Positions 39,662 to 53,163 of a stretch of DNA of 64,000 nt are shown here, in pieces. The DNA lies in the NCBI GenBank assembly GCA_905182985.1, contig CAJJDN010000118.1, positions 303,825 to 367,824 of the forward strand. The letters are read 5' to 3'. Under the pieces are notes generated by a model. It ran no database searches. It had not been told where the DNA came from and saw only the letters and a list, made by a program, of their open reading frames with translations. Source of the stretch: Paramecium sonneborni (taxonomy: Eukaryota > Ciliophora > Oligohymenophorea > Peniculida > Parameciidae). A program made the translations under genes and the position numbers. Positions within the stretch are counted from its first letter, which is position 1; every line of letters begins with the position of its first letter.

Positions 39662-40893
39662 TCATGCATCCTAATTTGCAAGATTATTTTATTCATCTCT
39701 ATGAACATATTTGAAAATCTTTTCTTTTTTATCATAAATCTAAAGAAAATAATAAAATTATACATCTTCCATTTCTTTAAATGCTTATAAAAGTTTATCA
39801 TTGTAGGGATAGAAAATGCCTTCTTTATAGTTAACAAAATTAGCTGATGCAGGGACCCATTCATTGAAATTTTCATGTAGATCATTATCAATAAGATTAT
39901 CAATTTATTTAACATCCCTTATTCCTTATTATAAGAGTTATCTTAAAGTGAAATTGTTTTTTGCTGCTTCTAAAATTTCTTATTTGTCGAGTTATCCATC
40001 TCCATTGATATCACATTCCATAAAGATTTTAGATATAGTTTTTTTTAATTTTTATCTATCACTAAATGAAGCAATGTTTAATTTTAAAACATTATATAAT
40101 TCTTATTCAGAAATAGATCCACTACCATCAGTATCACAAATTTCAAAAAAGACCTTCATTTTCTCTTCAATAGAATCTTCCTTAAAAACTTCTAATCCCA
40201 CAATCAATTCTTTATAATCGATTGTACCACTCTAATCTTCATCAAAAACATAAAATAGTTTTTCTGAAAGATCTGTACCTAATCCTACAACACTTAATAA
40301 ATCTGTAAATTCAGCTTTATTAAGGCCATTTTATTTCTTTTTTGCATATTTAACCATAACTTGATAATTACTAAATAGCTAAGTAATAGCTTCTTTTCTA
40401 TTTTTTAAAAGCCATTATATAGTTTTCCATTTCATTTTAAACTTTGATCTAGCAGTTACTTTTTTGGTTAGATTGAAATTAGAATGTTTTTATGTTTAAT
40501 TATTTAACATTATAGACACACTACCTTTCGGAACTGACACTGCTTTTTTTATGTTTCTGTTTTTCTCTGTATATTTACATTTGTTCTATAATTTCTTATT
40601 GTAAACTAACTCTTAAATCTTTTCTAATCTCACCAATTATGGATTCTTGCATTGATATTTATATCCTTCATTTCAAATTTATAATTACGTTTCATTTAAG
40701 GATCTTGCTCAGATTCTAAAATTACACTTAAATCCTAACTTTATAAGCGAGTGGGTAATTCAATTACACTGTTTTGACTTTTCTAAGAAGCTAATGATCT
40801 AGGTGATGGCTAAATAGAACGACTAACCTAGGAAGAATTCATATTCTATTTAGGACCATAACTATGATCTAATGCATAAGAATGTGTTTTCAT
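39662..40893 (-). CDS. EF-hand calcium-binding protein
   Basis: One intron (23 nt, GTAATTATA...ATGAAG) leaves exactly 402 residues. The N-terminal third is polar and Ser/Gln-rich (QSVSRSIQPSPRSLASQKSQ). A basic segment with IQ-like character follows (KFKMKWKTIQWLLKNRKEAI), then at least three canonical EF loops: DEDQSGTIDYKE near residue 207, DTDGSGSISEQE near 243 and DINGDGQLDKQE near 283. All have Asp/Asn/Ser or Gly at ligand positions and Glu at position 12, so they should bind calcium. An earlier NGLNKAEF segment looks like a degenerate EF-hand. The C-terminal 110 residues (NEWVPASANFVNYKEG) have no family I know. No kinase domain is present. It may serve cytoskeletal or ciliary calcium sensing, by analogy only. 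Confidence 0.86.
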
Positions 40894-42296
40894 CAGAAAA
40901 AGTTTTTATTTCATGATATTTAATAATAAGAATATTTTTTTAAAGTCTTTAATAAACAATGTTGTAAGAATGATATTCTTGTTTTCTTATGATTAAATCA
41001 ACTTCATTCTTTTTTTTTATTGCTAAAATTTCCCTAATGAATAACAATAAACTTATAATTCATTACTATTCATTTTAAACTTTCTTAATAAATCCATTAT
41101 ATAATCTCATAATTGTTCACTTTTCTATATGATGTGAGATAATTTTAATTATCATAATAATTTCTGTCTACCAATTAATTATCAATCATCCTTATGCAAT
41201 AAGAATACTATAAGGAGAATTAAGACATCAGTAATAATATTCCTTTGTAAGGTAGGTAAAGAATGTCAATATAATCATTTATAGTGATAGTGATTATAAT
41301 ACTTTAACACCATATTTCTAACAATACCTGTTTGTTTTGAGAACTTTTGAAAATTCAAAATAAGACTTAATTTGATATTACTATAAACACTTTAAGTATA
41401 TATTCTTATTCAAAATATTCTATTAGGTCACCTAATGCATTAATTGAAAATCTACATATTTTTAGGAACTGAAGCTAAAGTTAATCACTTTAAGACTTTA
41501 TCATCACTTTAATAATGGTAGTTCAATTTAATTACTCTTTTTATTAATTTTTAACTTAGATTAATTGGTTCAAATTAATTTTTGCCAAAATGTGCTTCTA
41601 AACCATATCTCATAAATCGATCATTATTCAATAAACTTTTTTATCAAATTTCCATTTAAAAATCTAACTGAATTTATTAAGGGTTATTTTAGGATATTAT
41701 TTATTAAAATAATTTAATATTCTATTTGCTTACGAATATTTTACAATCTACGAATGAGTAGTTTATTGATTTGCTGACTCCTGTGAAGAGAATTACTTTT
41801 TTTTAAATATTTCAAATTGAATTTTCATTTCTTCCTCAAAAATGAATTAGAAATGTTTATCTATTTTTTCAACAAACAAACTAAAAATTATGTTTATTCA
41901 CATATTTTAATTTAAATAATATTATTAAACACATTCATTTACTCTTATTTAATTCTAAACATTTTCTGATACAAACAAATAAATTAATTAAAAATACTCA
42001 TTTTTCAATATTTCTTTTTTTTAATTATTATAGTAATTGATTCAATGAAATTTTGTATAAAAAAATACTCGTAAATACTTTTGATTAATTTATATTAAAT
42101 ATTTTACCATAGTAAGGTTAAGAAATTTGATTAAATAATCAGTTATTTTTTTTGTGTTTTTGAATATTTTTTCTAGATTATTAATAAGATTAAGAATTCT
42201 CAATGATGTTATATAAATATTTTGATTGAATAATATAAGAAGTCTAATGTAGATAATATTTTAAAATAACAAATATTTGATATATATTAATTAATA
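40894..42296. other. 1.4 kb gene-free spacer
   Basis: A/T-rich sequence between two divergent genes (EF-hand minus, CFAP47 plus). I see only short frames, poly-T and poly-A tracts and no RNA gene or repeat. Both promoters must lie here. It is long for the compact genes around it, so decayed material beyond recognition is possible. Confidence 0.5.
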
Positions 42297-45200
42297 ATGA
42301 ATAGGGCTTAAACAGCTGGTGATGGTTTTAGATAGAAAAAGACAATGTCATCGACAGGGTTTAAATTTCGTCCAACTACTTAATAAATAAATCGGGATGT
42401 ACACTATAAAGATTCATTATCAAATAATGAGGTTATTGAAATAAATCCTGATCATATAATGTAAATAGTATATATATATAGTTGTAACTTAGATTTTACA
42501 ATATTCGCAAACAGATTGCTCAATAAAAGTAGGTAATTGTGCGTAACCTTACAAAAATTCCAAGAAGAATTAGAATTACTCAACCAACAACTGCTCGATT
42601 TAGAGTAGATTATGATATGCAAGGCTCATTAGCAGCAGGTTTATCTATGATATTAGTGGTGTATTTTGAATGTACAGTAGTGGAGGATTATCATGATGTT
42701 TTTGTAATCACTTCAGAAGATGGCTTTAAATTTAATGTAAAATTATCAGGATTGAAACCACAACCATTCATTAAATTTGATACTTTTCTAGACTTAGGAT
42801 ATTGTTAGATAAATAAACTTAAAGAAGGTAAGATCAAATTTAAAAATGTTCCTAATGATGAGGATGAAAAAAAATAAAAATAAATAGAAGAACAAGATCC
42901 AGAAATAGAAAAAGAATTAACAGCTGAAATCACTTTAAAAAATGATAAACTTAAATTTGAACCTACACATAACTTTCTTGTAAAACCAGGAAAAATTGTT
43001 GAGATAACAGTTAAATATTAAACTAATTAAGCAAGCATTTTTAGATCAAGTATTTAAGTCATTAAACATTGGAATAATACTATAGAAACTATTGAAGTCT
43101 CTTGCATTGCTGTTGATTATTCAATATTTTTTATAGATTAAAATCAAGCATAGAGTACTACAATTGATTTTTAAGATCTTGTTATGGGATATCCAAAATA
43201 ATATTTTGGATCATTAGTGAATAATACTCCAATTAAATAAAATTGGAAAGTACTAATAAAAAAGGGTTTTCATACTATGACATCTTCAGTAGGAGGATTT
43301 TAAACACCTAATGAAGTTGGCTTAGAATGGCTTGAAAAAGTAATCAGAGTAACACCAGAAAAAGGTTCAATGGAACCATATGCATAAATGCCTATTAAAA
43401 TTGAATGTAAAGGTCCTGTAACTGAAGAAGGAAAAATGAGATGTGAAAACTATTCATTCTAAGATAAATCTAATGACAATTTAAAATATGAAGCTCCTCT
43501 AGATTTTGGATATTCTTTATTTTTTGAATTTTTTGGAGAAAACAATGAAGAAACTCTTATAGTTCATGCATAAGGTAAACATATTAGACCACAAGTTAAA
43601 ATCAATAAATAAGCTTTAGCATTTGGAGAATGTTAAGTTAATGATACTAGAGATGCTATTCTTGTTATTGAAAATACTCATAAAAATTAAACTATTGATG
43701 TTACTTTCAGTAAGGCTCCTCAATTTCTAGTTTCTCCATTGTAATACTAATTAGGACCATAAATGAAAAGATAATTCATTGTTACTTTTGCTCCTAAAAA
43801 TGTTGGAAGAGTTAATTCATCTTTGAATGTGCTTCTAGTAGATTCATAATATCCTATCAAAATATAATTAAATGGACATGCTAATTTCAATCCTGAAAAA
43901 AGACCTGTTACTAGAGGACCAGAAGCTTTACCTAAAGATTTTGATTTAGATAGGTAGTTTGTAGATGAAAAATAATTATAATATTTTGAAATGAGAAGAG
44001 GAGAAATTAAATCAGAATTGTAACCAAAAAGATCAACTAATTATATAGGATAACTATTTGAAGATGAAAGTGAATAAAGTTTACATTAACAGTAATAAAG
44101 AATGTAAGGTATGAGCGAATATGAATAAGAAAGATATGCAGAGAAATTATAGCAATTTTATTAAACAAGATAAAATTAAGATAAATATAATGAATATTTA
44201 AAGAGTGAAAGATAATCAAGATTATAGAAGAAAAGAGATAAAATATTGAATATGAGAGTTGAATCAATGTAAATGGAACTGAAATAAAAATTCTCAAGTA
44301 CAGATGATGATAAGCCAATTGATATTGAATTTAAATTAGGAATAATGGGAAGAGAAACTGATGAAAATGATCCAGAGTTACCAGAATTTTGTGATGGCTT
44401 ATTTGTTACAAAACCTATAGATAAATATGAGCCATTTACAAATTAAAAGAAATTGTTTTAACCAGATCCATTATAACCAATGCGTAAAGCATTTCCATAA
44501 GAAGCATAGACTCATAAAGAGAAAAGGGAAGTGGCTATGGAATTAACAGGAGAGGAATTAAAAAAGATATAGGCTGGTCCTGTAGAAATAGATTTTGGGA
44601 ATGTATTTGTAAAAAGTGAAATAGCAAGAACTTTTCACATAAAGAATGATTTAAGAACTAGTATAAGTTGTTAAATAATAACAGATGAGCCAGAATTAGA
44701 GAAATCATATACAAAAATGTAGATAATACCATCTTCAGATACAGGTAGATTTAAGATAGTACTAAAATCTGATAAATTAGAAAAGTTTAGTAAAAGAGTG
44801 ACTTATGTGATAAATGGAAAACATAGATTTGAGTTTAATGTAAAGGCAGTAATATAGAATGTAAAAATAGAGTTATCATCATAAAAATTTGATTTTACTT
44901 TTAAAGAGGAAAATATGGCATTAGAGACATTTGAGACAGTAAGATTATAAAATAATGGAAATGCAACAGCATATTTTTAATGGTAAATAAGTGAATAGAA
45001 AGTATTTACAGTTAATATAGAGAAAGGTGAGATCTAATCAGGAAAGTTTATGGATGTTTAAATAATATATAAGCCTTCAAATTATATAATAAAGGAAGAT
45101 AAGCCATAGCCAATATAATGTAAGACAAATTATTAAGTATCAATAAATAATTAAACAAGATTAGATGAGGATAAATTAATTTTGTAGACTAAAGATGGGA

Positions 45201-48200
45201 TTGATTAGACAATAAAAGTGATGGGTTAAGTGAGTGATGCAAGATGCAATATTAAACATTCAATAGTAGATATGAAGGAATTGTTAGTATGTAAGAATGA
45301 AGTGAAATATTTCACAATTAGAAATGTATCTAGAGTGAATGCATTTTTTTCAATATTAACAGAGAAATTGCCAGCTGCTTGTGATATATCTCCAAGTAAT
45401 GGGAAGATAGGACCAGATGAAACTAAAGATATAACAGTTAAATATATGTCAAAAGAGTAATCTGAAATAAAAACTGATATTTAAATTATAATAAGAGGTG
45501 GAAGAATTTTAAAGATTCCATTTTATGTTAAAACAATTATACCTGAAGTAGAAATAGTACAGGATCAATTTGATTTTGGGAAATTAACAACATTAGGTAA
45601 TGAAGGATAATTGAAAATGACTTTGTAGAATAATTCAACAATATCAGCAGAATTGTTATTAAATTTAGATAAGGATTCTCCAGAAGCACCAAATGGAATT
45701 GAATGTTTATAAGTAATTCCTGTTGATGATTTGGATAAAAGTGTATTGAAAAGTATACATGAAGATGAAAATACAATTAAATAAGTTGTAGATAAAAAAT
45801 CAGATGAAGATGAACTTGCATCTGAAGCTATTTCATCTGCTGATGAAGATGAATTGGAATAAAAAATTAAATCTAAATCATATATTTTAACTATTTAAGG
45901 AAATTCTAAATTAGAATTTTATTTGAAATTTAGTCCAAGAGATGTGTAAACATATACATTTGATCTTCCATTAACATTAAATAGATATGGACGTCTTTTA
46001 AGTTTAACAAGATAGATAATTTGTAGAGGTTTAAAACCTAGATTTGTAATGGATCCTTAGTGTGTTGAATTTCCTAGAAAAATAATTACTTCTTTAGAAA
46101 AATGTTTTGCTGCTACTGTAGAAATAACATTAAGTAATCCAGAAAGGAAAACAGTATTTTGGAGAATGGATGTTACTTCAATAACTACAGATAAAATATT
46201 TACTATTACCCCAATAGAAGGTAAGATTGATTCTGGATAAACAGTCAAAGTCAAAGCTTCATTTAATCCATAAAAGGCAGATGATTATTAAAAGAATATA
46301 CCTGTTTATATTGATAGTTAAGAGAGTTGTTATTTAGAATTGATTTTGAAGGGAAAAGCAGCTTAACCAAAAATATTATTTGATAGAAGAGAAGTATTAT
46401 TACCTCCAGTCCCATTAAATATAGAATCAAAATGTTCATTTAAAATATTAAATGATGGATATGAGAATTTGAATATTCGTCATAAAGTTTTTGGAGAAGA
46501 GGGAAATATTAATGTAAAATTAAGATTTCCTGAAGGATAAAGTGTTGGAATGTCTAAAAAAAGATTAAGAGTAGATGCTCTATTTTAATCATCAAAATCT
46601 GTATCATTTACAACAAAGATAGAATTTTCTGATGAAATGGGAAAAGTTTATACAATACCTGTTTCTGGAACAGCAGATAATTGTTTACTAACAAGTTTTA
46701 GTTATTAATAAAGAAATGCAAATGAATTTAAAATAGATGAAAAGATTACTTAAGGTTAAACAACGCCAGGTCCAATTTGTTTAATGGATGATTTTGATGA
46801 TGCCAATTCTGATATTTAAAATCCTCATAAGAAAGGTGCTCCTAGTGTTATAAGTTATAGATCTTTAAGTTCAATGAGTAATTAAACAACAGCTAGTGCA
46901 TTAGGATATATTCCTATTCCCTAAGATTTAGTTGAGTAGAATAAATAGTATGCAACTAAATGGTTTAAATTCTTTTTATGGAGTGCTAATATTCATGCAT
47001 TTCCAGAAGGAGTCATAGAATAGGATGGTTAACCTATATTTGAATTAACCTCTGTTTTAAGTGGCAAATCATTACCACTTCCTTGCCAATCTTATTTGGA
47101 TAAGAATGCTAAAAAATAAGAGAGAATTGCTTAATTATTGAAATAATACGATGATTTCATTCGAATGTTAAAATCAGAAGGAGCTTTTCTTAATCATATA
47201 CGTCCTTATCATCTACTCAGTTTTAGTGATTTAAATGCCTCTTTCAAATTATTATCAGAAGAAGAAAAAGAATAAGTACATCCTAGTGTTCTTAAAATAA
47301 ACTAATAACGATATAATTACATATCAATAGATTCTTGGTGTGCTGTATTTCATTAGATCTTGAAGATTTATGGATTATAAAGAATTAACATTAAATATTA
47401 TAAATAAATTCCAGGTTGGGGAGATAAAACATTACCTGATTATTATATTAATGGAAGTAATGTTTATTCTCCTTAAGAAGGATTATTAATGAGATGGTTA
47501 GAAGTTTGTGCTGAATTAGAAGGACATTAATTAGCTAGGTTAAAATAATATGAACATTTAAAAGATTGTCATTATTTTGCTGCTGCTTTATAACATTATG
47601 TAGGACCCTCTTTATCTAAATACTTGTCTGGACTCAAAAATTGTGAAACCCCATAGGATTTCAAACTCAATTCAATGAAAGTATAAGCTGCTTTAATGGA
47701 TATGAAATTTTCCATTCCTTTTGAATTAGCTAATTTTGCTGAACCAAGTGGAAGAGAAATGCTTATATTAGTCTTACATTTATTTAATCAACTACCTAAT
47801 TATTTAATTAAAGGAACTGAAGTATTCTCTTGTGTTTTAGGTTAATCTATATCTAGAACTTTATTAATTACAAATAAAAATAACAGACCAGTCTCTTATT
47901 GGGTTAAATTAGAAAAGGAAGAAGATTTTAAATTAGAAGGAGGAGATCATATTAAATTAGAACCTAATTAACATTTATAATATAAAATTAAATTTGTCTC
48001 CAGAATTTCATCGCCCGTTATTGATAGAATTACTTTTATGCCTAAAAGAGAACACAACTTATTTACTGCTGCTATTGTTTATGATCTCAAATCACAAATT
48101 TTGGGAAGAGAAAGCAAATCTGTAGAAGAAGTTAACTCTCCTCTATATGAAAGTAAAGATTTCTATCTTCAAATCTCTAATGAATTTACTAAATCAGAAT

Positions 48201-51200
48201 TTGGCAATTTCACAATCAAGATGTTGTTTGAAAAAGTTGCTGAAACCAATAAAAGGAAACCCATTCAAAATAATAATAACAAATCTCAACAAATTGAATA
48301 ATAAAAAGAAGTTTTTCCAGCTATATTTTGTTAATCTGAAGTAGTTAAAATGAAAAAAGGATCTTAATTATAATTATAATTAAGATATGTTCCCATGGTC
48401 TTAGAATAATAGAGATGTTTCCTCATATTTACTGATCCTAATGTAGGTGAATTTCAACATGAAATATTAGCTACTGCTGAATTACCAGAAATCTAATAAG
48501 AAATCAAATAATATTAAGTTTTTGTTGATCAACCTGCTATTATGGAATATATGGTTCTTCCAAAAAATGAACAGATTTTTAAAGCAAAAGAATCCATTCT
48601 TAATTATACTAGTAAAAAATCATTACCTTTACCTGGAGGAGAACCTGAAACAATCAATTTCGATGTTGAATTAAGTAATCATTTTGGATTCCTTACAGCT
48701 CCTAAATTATTCACTGTTCAGGATCTACAGAAATAAAAAGCCAATAGAGTATAAAGAGAAAAATTGGAGAAATAATAATAGTTAGAAAAAGATAAGATGA
48801 TGTAAGCATTACAATAATAATAACCACAACAATAATAAGGTACCAGATAGAATACTGAAATTAAGAATGTTTCTATGATAAGCAATATTACAGCCAATCC
48901 AAATAATGCTACAACTAATATTTCAATGTTGCCTGATGTCAATAAAATGCCTTTGCAATTTTTATTTAAGAATCCAGTCAAAGACATGCCCATCATTATG
49001 ACCCTTAGAAGCAATGATAAAACTGATGTAAGAAGATACAAGTTTTTAGTTACTGCTTTACCAAAACCAACAAAAGCTTAAATGGAAATGAGATGTCCAT
49101 CTAGAGAAAGCATAGTTTAAGACATTCCATTTTCAAATCCTAGTGATAAAGATTGGACTTTCAAATTCCTATTAAATTAAGAAGGAAACTGTTTTTTATT
49201 ATTAAATGTTCCTACTGCTTAACCTGATCATGGACATAGTTCTATATTTATAGGAGGATATAAAGATTTGGTTTTAAAAAAGAAAACTAAAATTGATATC
49301 AAATTACAATTCACGCCAAAGTGGATGTGTAAAGTTGAGGCTCATTTATAAATTACTAATGTAAATACTAATGATATCTATGATTACTAAATTACAGGAA
49401 TTGGTGAAGAACCTTTAGCATAATCAAATATTGTATTATAATGTAAAGCTAGATAAAAAACAAAAACTGAAATAATTTTGAATAATTATTCTTAAAATGA
49501 AATGAAATATAAAGTAGAAACTGATTTAATTAATGCCAGTGGATTATAGAATTTTACGATTGCTCCATAAAGAAAATATCGTTATGAATTATCAGTGATG
49601 CCAATGTTAAGTGGTTAATATAATGGATCAATAACATTTTATGAAGAGAGTGGTGAATATATTTGGTATACTGTGGTATTAGATACAGATTCTCCTATTG
49701 CTGAGAAAGAAGTTGAGATTTCAACTCAAGTAAGAAAACCAGTTAGTTTTGAGATTGAACTTAGTAATCCTATGCCATTTGAATAAGCAACTTTTGAAGT
49801 GAGAATAGAAGGTGATAATTTACATGGCAGTAAAACTTTCACTATTTTACCTTAAATGAGTTCAATTTATGAACTTTATTATCTACCACTTCTACCAGAG
49901 AAGAAAAAAGGAGTAATAGGATTTATACATCCAAAATTAGGAGAAATTTGGTATAACTTAAGTTTAATATCAGAAGAAAGACAAAGTATTAGAATTCCAA
50001 CTTTGAAAACAGAATTAGGAAAAGTTGAAGAATATGAAATTTATTTAGAAAATCCGATTGACAAAGAAATTAATGTGTAAGTTTAAATAAGTAACCCAGC
50101 TAATTTTGATGTATTACCTACTGATATAGTATTAAAACCTCATTAAGATACAAGTGTTTATATTCGATTTACTCCTAGTAGTCTTGATTAAATTTAAAAT
50201 GGTGAAATTAGATTCATTACATAAGAAATAGGAAAATGGGAATATTTAGTTTATGGAGTAGGAATTCCACCAACAGCATTTCCAGAAATGACTGTTACTG
50301 TTGGAATTAATAAAGATTATTCAGATGTAATACATTTTAAAAATCCATTCAGAGATACAATTTAAGTATAAATTATGATTGAATCAGATGATGATGCATT
50401 TTAATTACTCATAAAAAAAAAGAATGATACTAAAACAACTATTGCTGGATTATAATAAATATAAATCCCATTTTCATTTACACCTAGAAGTATTAGATCA
50501 TATAAATGTGAATTGGTTGTAGCCATGAATGAAAAGATCAAATGGAGATATCCTATTATAGGACATACTGAATCATTTGCTACTGGTAAATTTACATAAT
50601 TTAAAACTAAATGCAGAATACCTTTTCTATAAGAATTCAAATTTTAATTACCAGGAGTTGATAAAATTGGGAAATCTAATTTTACATTTTAAATTAAAAA
50701 TGTTTCAGAAGATGTTAAAATTCTTATGGATAAATTCTTTAAAATTAGAATGATTTAATCTGCTGCTGATGATGGTGATGAAGTTCATTTTGATGCTAAT
50801 TTTAATCCATTAAAACCTTTCAAGGCCAATTTTGATTTGATTATCAAAAGAGATATTGGTGGAGTCTGGAAATTCCCAATGAGTCTTGATGCTACAGAAC
50901 CTGATATTGATGATCTTATTATTATTACTAGTCCACTCAATAAACCTAATAGTGTTTCATTTAGAATTACTAATCGTACTAAACATTAAGCCACTTTTAG
51001 AGCTTACTTTACACCATCTTCCGATTAAGAATTCTCAGTCACACCTAAATATGGAGAACTATAGCCTAATGGAAGAGAAGGTACTTAATTCATTATTACT
51101 TTTACACCTCTTGAATATGGATAAATTAGATGTGGTAAATTAATAATAGAGACTGATGATATGTATTGGTCTTATAAAGTTAGAGGAACTTTACCAAAAT

Positions 51201-51463
51201 ATGAACCACCTAATGTATAACCTAAAATTGATACTAAAATTATTGTTAATAATAATAGCAATTTTAAACCAAAGAATTTCTTATAAAATAATATAAAGTA
51301 TTTAATTATTAATTATATTTATAGACGTAATCATTCGCCACCAAGCTTATAATAAAAATCTACTGCAATTACTAATCTTAATTTTAGTAGAAGAACCTTT
51401 GGAGCCACACTCACTAGAGATACCAAATCTGTCCAATTTAACAAAACTTTAAAATTTGAATGA
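42297..51463 (+). CDS. CFAP47-like giant ciliary protein (ASH/HYDIN-type domains plus CH domain)
   Basis: One confirmed intron (42461-42492, 32 nt) and then a single frame to TGA at 51461-51463, in total 3,044 codons. A 27-nt intron-like stretch near the 3' end (GTATTTAAT...TTATAG, about 51298-51324) would keep the frame and give 3,035. Many repeats of the immunoglobulin-like ASH/MSP type are visible (FRVDYDMQGSLAAG, IDFGNVFVKSEIARTF, FDFGKLTTLG, VTVKYMSKE, FTPLEYGQIRCG). A calponin-homology-like domain lies near residues 1660-1780 (SIDSWCAVFHQILKIYG) and Gln-rich linkers near 2160. Human CFAP47 has the same architecture and about 3,190 residues; it works in the axonemal central pair and sperm or ciliary motility. 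HYDIN is the main alternative but is larger. Fragments of its 3' end are scattered at 18.6-19.6 kb and 52.5-52.8 kb. Confidence 0.88.
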
Positions 51464-52289
51464 TTTTATTATTAATAAATTTCTTTATTTAAAAACATCT
51501 TTAAGTTATTTTATTTATTCTTATTAATTTATTTTATTTTAAATTAGTTTTAATTTTATTATAGATATATTTATTTTAATATATTAATAATATTCTAATA
51601 TAATAAATGGTAGGCTCTTTGTCTTTCCAATTAAAAATAAAATAGGGATAGTTAACTTTGAAAACATCACTTTGATAACCTTTCAATTATCTTTATAATC
51701 TATTTCATAAACGAAATGGGTAACATAAGCTAAGAATATATTAAATTGGATTTAGATCTATTTTTAACACAATTATAATTGAGCAGATAAAACTAAAGCT
51801 AAATTCAGGAGTAAAAGTGGATATATTCGTTTTCTTAAACTGTAATGGTTTATACTTATTTAAGAGAAAATAATTTTCTAACCATTTGCTTCCATTTTCA
51901 AATACTATTAGTAATGGATTGATTAATGCTCAATGTGTGTATAATGAATAAGCTCCTAAAATTTTTCATAAAATATTTGTAATAAAATCTTAATTTACAT
52001 GTTGTATATAGCTAGATAGGATGATAAAGAGTTGTAATAGAAATATAAATTATAATATCTTTTGGTTTATAAATCAATAACAAATTAACTTATTATTTAA
52101 TAATCGACCAAATAAATTTATAAATATTATTAAAATTAATATTTGTCAATCAATTATAAAAAAAAATTAATTACTTGATCAACTAAAATTATTTGATCTT
52201 TACTAAATATGGATGACTTTGAATAGATAATTTTTTATCTTGTTTATGTAAACATCTAGAACTAGGACTGCAACAAATCGAAATAAGCA
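51464..52289. other. intergenic with shared 3' flank of CFAP47
   Basis: The first 140 bp (to about 51600) is the flank also present in the copies at 18.6 and 19.2 kb. Beyond that the sequence is unique, A/T-rich and without a convincing frame on either strand. Confidence 0.5.
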
Positions 52290-52509
52290 TAAGTGTTATT
52301 AATAGACTTACTATAACTAATTTGATCCTGAATCTTAGGTTCCAGGATTAGATAAAGATCGGGAAACAATTTTAATATTATGAAGACTTAGGATGCTAAC
52401 ATTTAGAATTTATAAGATATTATACAATCATTTGAAGTAAAATACTTCATTTTCTTTAAAGGCAAAGAATTTATGATCATAGAATATTGTTATTCCTTAA
52501 AAACTTATA
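52290..52509 (+). pseudogene. protein kinase fragment (regulatory-loop region only)
   Basis: A short plus-strand stretch encodes in two frames the middle of a kinase N-lobe: QYYEDLGCQHLEFIRYYTII and then FFKGKEFMIIEYCYSLKTYI. These correspond to the helix C to hinge region of ULK/ATG1-like or similar ciliate kinases (pattern LxxGCQHLVRYYD ... FFIIMEYC). A TGA after YYTII separates the frames. The glycine loop, catalytic loop and DFG are all missing. The fragment ends exactly where the inverted CFAP47 copy begins, suggesting both were joined in one rearrangement. Confidence 0.6.
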
Positions 52510-52808
52510 TACTAAAATTAAGATAAATAATTGCAGTAGATTTTTATTATAAGCTTGGTGGCGAATGATTACGTCTATAAATATAATTATTAATGAAATA
52601 CTTTATATTATTTTATAAGAAATTCTTTGGGTTAAAATTGCTACTATTATTAACAATAATTTTAGTATCAATTTTAGGTTATACATTAGGTGGTTCATAT
52701 TTTGGTAAAGTTCCTCTAACTTTATATGACCAATACATATCATCAGTCTCTATTATTAATTTACCACATCTAATTTATCCATATTCAAGAGGTGTAAAAG
52801 TAATAATG
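52510..52808 (-). pseudogene. inverted copy of CFAP47 gene 3' segment (copy D)
   Basis: Almost base-for-base the reverse complement of 51091-51389, with a handful of differences over 299 bp. It includes the intron-like 27-nt stretch of the source and covers codons but no start or stop in context. Read on the plus strand it contains an apparent 82-codon frame with many Leu and Tyr; that is only the antisense of CFAP47. Arms 51091-51389 and 52510-52808 are separated by 1,120 bp and can form a long hairpin in a read-through transcript. It is the freshest of the four partial copies in the window. Confidence 0.93.
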
Positions 52809-53163
52809 GTCGATTTTTATTATTTCTTTAATCGTCATTAAAAAGTTTTGTTTCATTAATAAAAATTTTTGTAAAAATCTATATAGTAAGTAATGATATT
52901 ATTTTTTATTTTAATAAGAACATTAAATTCTATATATGTCTAACAATTTTCATAAATTTTAGATCTTTCTTTTCATTACATTTATTTATGATTGTTATAG
53001 TTATTTTATTTTTCTCAATATATTTGTTTGCGATTAAGTTAAATTTGAAAAATATGAAACTGAAAATTTGAATCATAGCTGATAGTTCTAATTTTATTAG
53101 AGATTCTATTACTTTTAAAATAAAATTATTTAATGAAGTAGGTTTAGAATTTATATTTATTAA
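52809..53163. other. short intergenic spacer, no gene seen
   Basis: A/T-rich spacer of about 350 bp between the inverted copy and the MORN gene. No frame or repeat of note; it includes the MORN gene's promoter. Confidence 0.45.

Noticed and set aside
39864..40217. Plus-strand 117-codon frame opposite the EF-hand gene
   Set aside because: The minus strand carries canonical EF-hand loops over the same bases; the plus frame is a shadow.
52593..52841. An 82-codon plus-strand frame with hydrophobic character, apparently a small membrane protein
   Set aside because: It is the antisense of the copied CFAP47 segment (reverse complement of about 51091-51300); the frame is a by-product of TAA/TAG-rich glutamine codons read backwards.
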